Of a DNA stretch of 37,796 bases, positions 34,084-37,796 are shown piece after piece. The translations under genes were made by a program, and so were the position numbers. Within the stretch, counting starts at the first letter, position 1; each line of letters begins with the position of its first letter. The notes beneath the pieces were generated by a model. The model searched no databases. It was not told where the DNA came from and saw only the letters and a list, made by a program, of their open reading frames with translations. Origin of the DNA: JAIBJN01 sp963784175 (GTDB lineage: Bacteria > Actinomycetota > Thermoleophilia > Gaiellales > Gaiellaceae); assembly GCA_963784175.1 (NCBI GenBank), contig CAWAQJ010000006.1, positions 1 to 37,796 on the forward strand, given 5' to 3'.

Positions 34084-34440
34084 ATGGCACGAGCAGCGAC
34101 CACCGCAGACGCGTTCAACGCGGTAGCCGAGCCCCGGCGGCGGCAGATCCTGGACGTCCTCGCCGTGGGCGAGCGGCCCGTGAACGATCTCGTGAGCCTG
34201 CTCGGGCTGGCTCAGCCACAGGTGTCCAAGCACCTCCGGGTGCTGCGAGAGGTGGGAGTGGTCGACGTGCGCAAGGACGGACGGCAACGGCTGTACCGGC
34301 TGAACGGCCACGCGCTCAAGCCCATCCACGACTGGGTGCAGGGCTACGAGCAAACGTGGTCGGAGCGGTTCGACCAGCTGGATGTCGTGTTGCAAGAGCT
34401 CAAAGAGAAGGAGGAAGGAGATGGTGGGAGTGGCAAGTAG
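34084..34440 (+). CDS. ArsR-family transcriptional regulator
   Basis: 118 residues with a winged-helix domain: ADAFNAVAEPRRRQILDVLA, VNDLVSLLGLAQPQVSKHLRVLREVGVVDV (recognition helix), and the wing KDGRQRLYRLNG. No ELCVCD metal site is present, so it is the non-metal ArsR subgroup that commonly sits beside SRPBCC/AHSA1 genes. ATG 34084 is preferred over ATG 34072, which overlaps the -10 box. It overlaps the next gene by 20 nt and probably represses its own promoter. Confidence 0.85.
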   Translation: MARAATTADAFNAVAEPRRRQILDVLAVGERPVNDLVSLLGLAQPQVSKHLRVLREVGVVDVRKDGRQRLYRLNGHALKPIHDWVQGYEQTWSERFDQLDVVLQELKEKEEGDGGSGK

Positions 34441-34918
34441 CGGAACGGCGACGGTGACGCTTCCGACGGAGGATCAGGTCCTGATCACGCGGGAGTTCGA
34501 CGCCCCCAAGGAGCTGGTCTGGAAGGCGTGGACCACCCCGGAGCTCGTGAAGCAGTGGTGGCACGCAAACCGCGGGGAGGTGACGCTCGCGGAGATCGAC
34601 CTGCGCGTCGGCGGCACCTGGCGGTACGTCTCGGTGACCCCTGAAGGCTTCGAGGTCGCGTTCCACGGCGAGTACCGCGAGATCGAGCCGTACGACCGGC
34701 TCGTCTCGACCGAGGCCTACGAGGGCATCCCGAACCCCGACGAGAACGCCACCGTCAACACGATGACCCTCGACGAGGACAACGGGCGGACGACCGTCAC
34801 CATCCTCGTGCAGTGCCCGAGCCCGGAGGTTCGGGACGCGATGATCGACTCCGGGATGGAGGCCGGCATGCAGGACGCCTTCGACCTCATGGAGCAGGTC
34901 GCGATCTCGCTCCGCTGA
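34421..34918 (+). CDS. SRPBCC (AHSA1-like) domain protein
   Basis: 165 residues of the START-like SRPBCC fold: ITREFDAPKELVWKAWTTPELVKQWW, VTLAEIDLRVGGTWRYV, EYREIEPYDRLVSTEAYEG, and a C-terminal helix AMIDSGMEAGMQDAFDLMEQV. Such proteins have a hydrophobic cavity for lipids or aromatics. ATG 34421 has GGAGG at a suitable distance and lies within the end of the arsR-type gene, so translation is coupled. A hairpin terminator follows at 34938. Confidence 0.85.
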   Translation: MVGVASSGTATVTLPTEDQVLITREFDAPKELVWKAWTTPELVKQWWHANRGEVTLAEIDLRVGGTWRYVSVTPEGFEVAFHGEYREIEPYDRLVSTEAYEGIPNPDENATVNTMTLDEDNGRTTVTILVQCPSPEVRDAMIDSGMEAGMQDAFDLMEQVAISLR

Positions 34919-34937
34919 CAGGATGCGCATCCGACAA

Positions 34938-34964
34938 CGGGCCACCGGACCAACCGGTGGCCCG
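34938..34964 (+). terminator. Terminator after the SRPBCC gene
   Basis: CGGGCCACCGG (34938-34948), loop ACCAA, CCGGTGGCCCG (34954-34964): an 11-bp perfect stem 19 nt after the stop codon. Confidence 0.75.
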
Positions 34965-34984
34965 TCGCGTTCTAGAGTGGCCGC

Positions 34985-35332
34985 ATGCCCGGCGTCACGG
35001 TCGACGACGTCCGCGAGTACGTGCTCACCCTCCCCCGCGCCTACGAGGTCTTCGTCCGCGGGCGGATCAAGTTCCGGGTCGGGCAGATCGTCTTCGTCGC
35101 CTTCTCGAAGGACGAGAAGGACATGGGCTTCGCGTTCCCCAAGGAGTGGCGCCAGGCGCTCGTCGACAACGAGCCCGAGAAGTTCTTCCTGCCCGGCGAG
35201 TCCGACATGCGGTTCAAGTGGGCCTGCGTCCACCTGGACGCGATCGACCAGGAGGAGATGCGCGAGCTCGTCCTCAACGCGTGGGCGATGGTCGTGCCCA
35301 AGTACGTCTCGGAGCCGTTCGCCGCGCGCTAG
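34985..35332 (+). CDS. MmcQ/YjbR-family protein
   Basis: 115 residues of the MmcQ/YjbR (DUF419) family: VDDVREYVLTLPRAYEVFVRG, KFRVGQIVFVAFS, FAFPKEWRQALVDNEPEKFFLPGESDMRFKWACVHLDAID and a C-terminal NAWAMVVPKYV. The fold is CyaY-like; the role is unknown (DNA binding has been proposed for the family). A TAGAGT (34973-34978) 6 nt before ATG fits a leaderless start. Its stop overlaps that of the convergent lipoprotein gene at CTAG (35329-35332). Confidence 0.75.
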   Translation: MPGVTVDDVREYVLTLPRAYEVFVRGRIKFRVGQIVFVAFSKDEKDMGFAFPKEWRQALVDNEPEKFFLPGESDMRFKWACVHLDAIDQEEMRELVLNAWAMVVPKYVSEPFAAR

Positions 35333-35700
35333 TCGATCGCGGCGCGGAGCTCCTCGGCGTGCTCGGGCGAGCACATGCCCTCCAGCCGGGCGATTGCGAG
35401 CTCGATCTGCTCGCGAAGCGTGGTCTCGGCCTCGAGGGCCGGCTGCGGCCGTTGGAAGGGCGCGTCGAGGTCGAACTCGGCTGCGGCCGCCAGGAGAGCG
35501 TCCACGTCCTGCTGGAGGACCTCGGTGTTCGGGCTCGACAGGAGACCGCTCTCGACCGCGCGGCACTGGAAGACGATGTCGGCGCTCGCGGCCAGGATGC
35601 TGTCCACCTGGTTGCCGGGCGCGGCCTTGTCATCTCCGCCGCAGGCCGCGGTGACCAGCAGGGCGCCTGCGCAGAGGAGGGCGAGGAGTGTCCGTTTCAT
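35329..35700 (-). CDS. Putative lipoprotein
   Basis: 123 residues. MKRTLLALLCAGALLVTAAC is a lipoprotein signal peptide with lipobox VTAAC (Cys20), so the protein is lipid-anchored outside the membrane. The mature part is short, acidic and helical with one further Cys pair candidate (FQC, GMC), possibly a disulfide. No family recognised. ATG 35700; TAGGCT at 35711-35716 (minus) could be its -10. Confidence 0.65.
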   Translation of the reverse strand: MKRTLLALLCAGALLVTAACGGDDKAAPGNQVDSILAASADIVFQCRAVESGLLSSPNTEVLQQDVDALLAAAAEFDLDAPFQRPQPALEAETTLREQIELAIARLEGMCSPEHAEELRAAID

Positions 35701-35732
35701 GGAGTGCCCGAGCCTAGCCTCAGAGGCCGGTG

Positions 35733-35764
35733 GTGGGCCGGCCACCCAGCGGTGGCCGGCCCAC
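35733..35764 (-). terminator. Terminator of the HAL/PAL-like gene
   Basis: GTGGGCCGGCCAC (35733-35745), 6-nt loop, GTGGCCGGCCCAC (35752-35764): 13 bp perfect, 12 nt past the stop codon at 35777 on the minus strand. Confidence 0.7.
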
Positions 35765-35776
35765 TCGGCAAGGTTG

Positions 35777-37666
35777 CTAGTTCGGCCTGATCTTGATCAC
35801 GGGTGCCGCGGCCAGGTCGCCGAGGCAGTCCTCCGGATCGTTCTCGCGCAGGAACTCGTACGCGATCTCGCCCGGGTTCGGCGGCCGCGTCGCGGGATCC
35901 GCCTGCCACGGGATGACCTCGCGGAAGGCATCCCACGCGCACTCGGGGACGTCGCCGAACGAGCGCGAGGGCTTCTGCGCCTGGCGGACGTCCGCCCAGA
36001 AGGTCGCGGCGAGCGCCTCCTGGCCGATCAACCGCAGGGAGACGTCGAGCGCCAGCCGCGACTTGGCGACCTTCTCGCTCCCGAACGTCGTCGTCTCGTC
36101 CGGGTGGATCCGCTCTGCGTCGAACTCCACGGGGATGGGCATGGTGAGCGCCTGGAGCTCGTCGACGAGAGCGCCGATGACCGCGGAGCCCTCGTGCTGC
36201 GGGGCGGCCCGCGCGAGCTGCTCGGGCGTGAGCACGTCGCTCGGCACGATCACCGAGAAGAACGGCTGCCCGATCCTGAGCGTCCGCAGGGCGACCGTGT
36301 GCACGGTGTCCGTGAGCGCGATCGTGAACTGCTCGACGTTGCCCGCCAGCTCCGTCTTGTTGAAGTTCGAGTTCGAGAGCGTGAATCCGCCCTCGCTCTT
36401 CCAGCCCGCGTACGGCGTGTTCGCGGGCGTCGGCTTGACGTAGTGGCGCATGAACCACGGCGTCTGGAGCTCCGGAGAGTCGCTGGGACGCGTCCCCGGG
36501 GCGGTCGACGGATTGTGGTCCGAGGAGTTGATCTCCAGGAGCGTCGTCCTCCTCAGCTCGTCCCACGCCCGCCACGCGGCGCCGTTGCGCCACTGGTAGG
36601 TGCGGTAGCTCAGAGGATCCTGGAGCAACCGCGGGATCCCCTGCACCTGGCCGTTCACGACCTGGAACTCGAGGTCGTACAGGTAGCTGTCGCCCAGGAT
36701 GTCGAGCATCCGATGCGCCTGCCAGACGGCGTAGGGCAGCGGCCTCTCGAGGTCCATCGGGACCGCGCTCAGCGGTGTGATGCTGCTGTTCAGGCCGTGC
36801 ATCGACACCGAGAAGATCAGGTCGTACCAGTCGAGCACCTTCTTCGCGTCGTTCACGAGAAGCGCCGCCTGGCCCAACGTGTACGCGTTGGTGCTGTAGA
36901 TCCCCCGGAACAGGCCCATGTCGTTCTCGGGGTCGTTCGGGTCGACGCCGCCAGGCTCCACGCCGGCCTGGTTGAGCGCGTCGATCGCCGGCATGCGCTG
37001 GCCCTTGTAGAAGACCTCGCCGAAGCCGAAGATCGCCGACTCGACGTTGCCCGCCTGCGGCAGGTCGCCCTCGCCGTGGTAGAAGCCGTCGCCCTGGGTG
37101 AGCGGCGTGATCCGGTTGTTGAGGAGATCAGCGATCTTCTGTGCGGTCGCTGGGCCGTTCGCGACGTACATGATGTTGTTCGCCCGCACGGCCATCATGG
37201 CCCGGACGATCTCCTCCGCCTCCACGTACGGGATGTAGGGATCGCGGACGCGCCAGCGTCCGCCGTTCGCCGCGTTCACGCGGCGCGTCTGGAGGTTGAG
37301 GAGGTTCGCCGGCTCGTACGGGTCTCCCTCGAAGATCACCGTCTCGCGGGCCGCGCCCGCGCCGCGGTTGAAGCGGTACACCGGAATGCCCTGGCGCGAC
37401 GCCTCGATGATGAGGTTGTACGCGCGGTTCATGTAGTCCTGGTGCGACTTGGCGATCTTCACCTTCGCGCCGTAGCGCGCGATGTCGACGATGTCCTGGA
37501 TCGTCAGGCGGTTGCCCTTGAGGACGATCGTCTTGTTGGACTTGGTCGGGTTGATGGGGATGAACCCCTCCTGCTGCGCGCTCGCTACGCCGACGTTGAC
37601 CGTCGACGCCGCTACGAGCAGCAGGCCTACCAGCAAGCAAAAACGAAGCCCTTTCGAGCGGCGCAT
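35777..37666 (-). CDS. Secreted histidine/phenylalanine ammonia-lyase-like protein without the ASG triad
   Basis: 629 residues. A Sec signal peptide (about residues 1-30, ending ASA|QQ) precedes a HAL/PAL-family chain: KGNRLTIQDIVDIARYGAKVK, PVYRFNRGAGA (family YGxNTGFG, catalytic Tyr97 kept), LLQDPLSYRTYQW (family QDPYSxR; Arg355 kept, Tyr replaced by Leu352), and EINSSDHNPST (family EANSxxDNP). At the cofactor site the family has GASGDL; here it is HGEGDL, so Ala-Ser-Gly, which forms the MIO electrophile, is Gly198-Glu199-Gly200. A standard MIO-based ammonia-lyase reaction is therefore unlikely. It is longer than HAL (about 510), with a C-terminal extension. ATG 37666 has GAGGAGGGGG just upstream. 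37667-37796 shows no other gene. Confidence 0.75.
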   Translation of the reverse strand: MRRSKGLRFCLLVGLLLVAASTVNVGVASAQQEGFIPINPTKSNKTIVLKGNRLTIQDIVDIARYGAKVKIAKSHQDYMNRAYNLIIEASRQGIPVYRFNRGAGAARETVIFEGDPYEPANLLNLQTRRVNAANGGRWRVRDPYIPYVEAEEIVRAMMAVRANNIMYVANGPATAQKIADLLNNRITPLTQGDGFYHGEGDLPQAGNVESAIFGFGEVFYKGQRMPAIDALNQAGVEPGGVDPNDPENDMGLFRGIYSTNAYTLGQAALLVNDAKKVLDWYDLIFSVSMHGLNSSITPLSAVPMDLERPLPYAVWQAHRMLDILGDSYLYDLEFQVVNGQVQGIPRLLQDPLSYRTYQWRNGAAWRAWDELRRTTLLEINSSDHNPSTAPGTRPSDSPELQTPWFMRHYVKPTPANTPYAGWKSEGGFTLSNSNFNKTELAGNVEQFTIALTDTVHTVALRTLRIGQPFFSVIVPSDVLTPEQLARAAPQHEGSAVIGALVDELQALTMPIPVEFDAERIHPDETTTFGSEKVAKSRLALDVSLRLIGQEALAATFWADVRQAQKPSRSFGDVPECAWDAFREVIPWQADPATRPPNPGEIAYEFLRENDPEDCLGDLAAAPVIKIRPN

Positions 37667-37796
37667 TGCCCCCTCCTCCCTCTTGCTGACGGCCCTCCTC
37701 GAGGCCCCACGAACATGCCTGCCGGGGACCCGTGGAGGCTGATTCGCGGCATGCGGAGCTGGATCCGACCAACGGACGGCCTGCCCGGCTTGCACC

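Noticed and set aside
34084..34440. Metal-sensing ArsR/SmtB repressor
   Set aside because: The ELCVCD metal site is absent; with an SRPBCC neighbour it belongs to the non-metal subgroup.

Overview
The window is gene-dense, very GC-rich bacterial chromosome. Several features point to an actinobacterium-like organism: the GC content, many GTG starts, ATGA/GTGA overlaps between neighbouring genes, a CGAAC-N4-GTTCG LexA box, and promoters that place a TANNNT -10 box only 6-8 nt before a start codon. The gene mix (branched-chain amino acid cluster, three OYE paralogues, GMC oxidase, secreted ammonia-lyase-like protein) would fit a deep actinobacterial lineage such as Thermoleophilia. That placement is inference; there is no rRNA gene here. 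I see no mobile element, CRISPR array or phage gene.

Layout. 1-556 (-): the start of a protein with paired SVAVGGD repeats that runs off the left edge, divergent from an operon at 668-6694 (+) of three tandem Old-Yellow-Enzyme-type flavoproteins, a patatin-like lipase and a SAM methyltransferase. 6688-9198 holds a YdeI-like gene, a tiny membrane protein and a cholesterol-oxidase-like GMC enzyme. 9275-22618 is the core of the window: a leader with a branched-chain-rich peptide, then leuA, a diverged isopropylmalate-dehydrogenase-like gene, ilvB, ilvN, ilvC, hom, thrC, thrB, ilvD and leuB on +, meeting leuC-leuD on -. Together these cover nearly the whole route from aspartate semialdehyde to threonine and from pyruvate/2-oxobutyrate to isoleucine, valine and leucine (ilvA and the transaminase are not in the window). 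22619-23600 is an unexplained, decayed-looking stretch. 23621-24771 is an AlkZ/YcaQ-like winged-helix gene.

24801-26164 carries the RNase P RNA, a small zinc-ribbon gene and lexA (all -), with a perfect LexA box in the lexA promoter, and a divergent tRNA-Leu(GAG). 26219-30370 (+) is a tldD-tldE protease pair coupled to a BNR-repeat protein and a MoaD/ThiS-like sulfur carrier. 30385-32772 has secG, a small helical protein, a CDF metal exporter and a GT4 glycosyltransferase. 32841-35332 holds small proteins, a tandem YciI pair and an ArsR-SRPBCC operon under a promoter with an embedded operator. 35329-37666 (-) is a lipoprotein and a secreted histidine/phenylalanine-ammonia-lyase-like protein that lacks the Ala-Ser-Gly cofactor triad.

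A caution for the reader: genes between about 12.8 and 24.8 kb (thrC, thrB, ilvD, leuB, leuD, ilvB and the winged-helix gene) are broken by about 19 single-base frame changes, nearly all of them an extra C or G next to an existing one. Removing them restores full-length conserved proteins and leaves the gene overlaps intact, so sequence error is more likely than real decay. They are annotated as full-length genes with the breaks noted.
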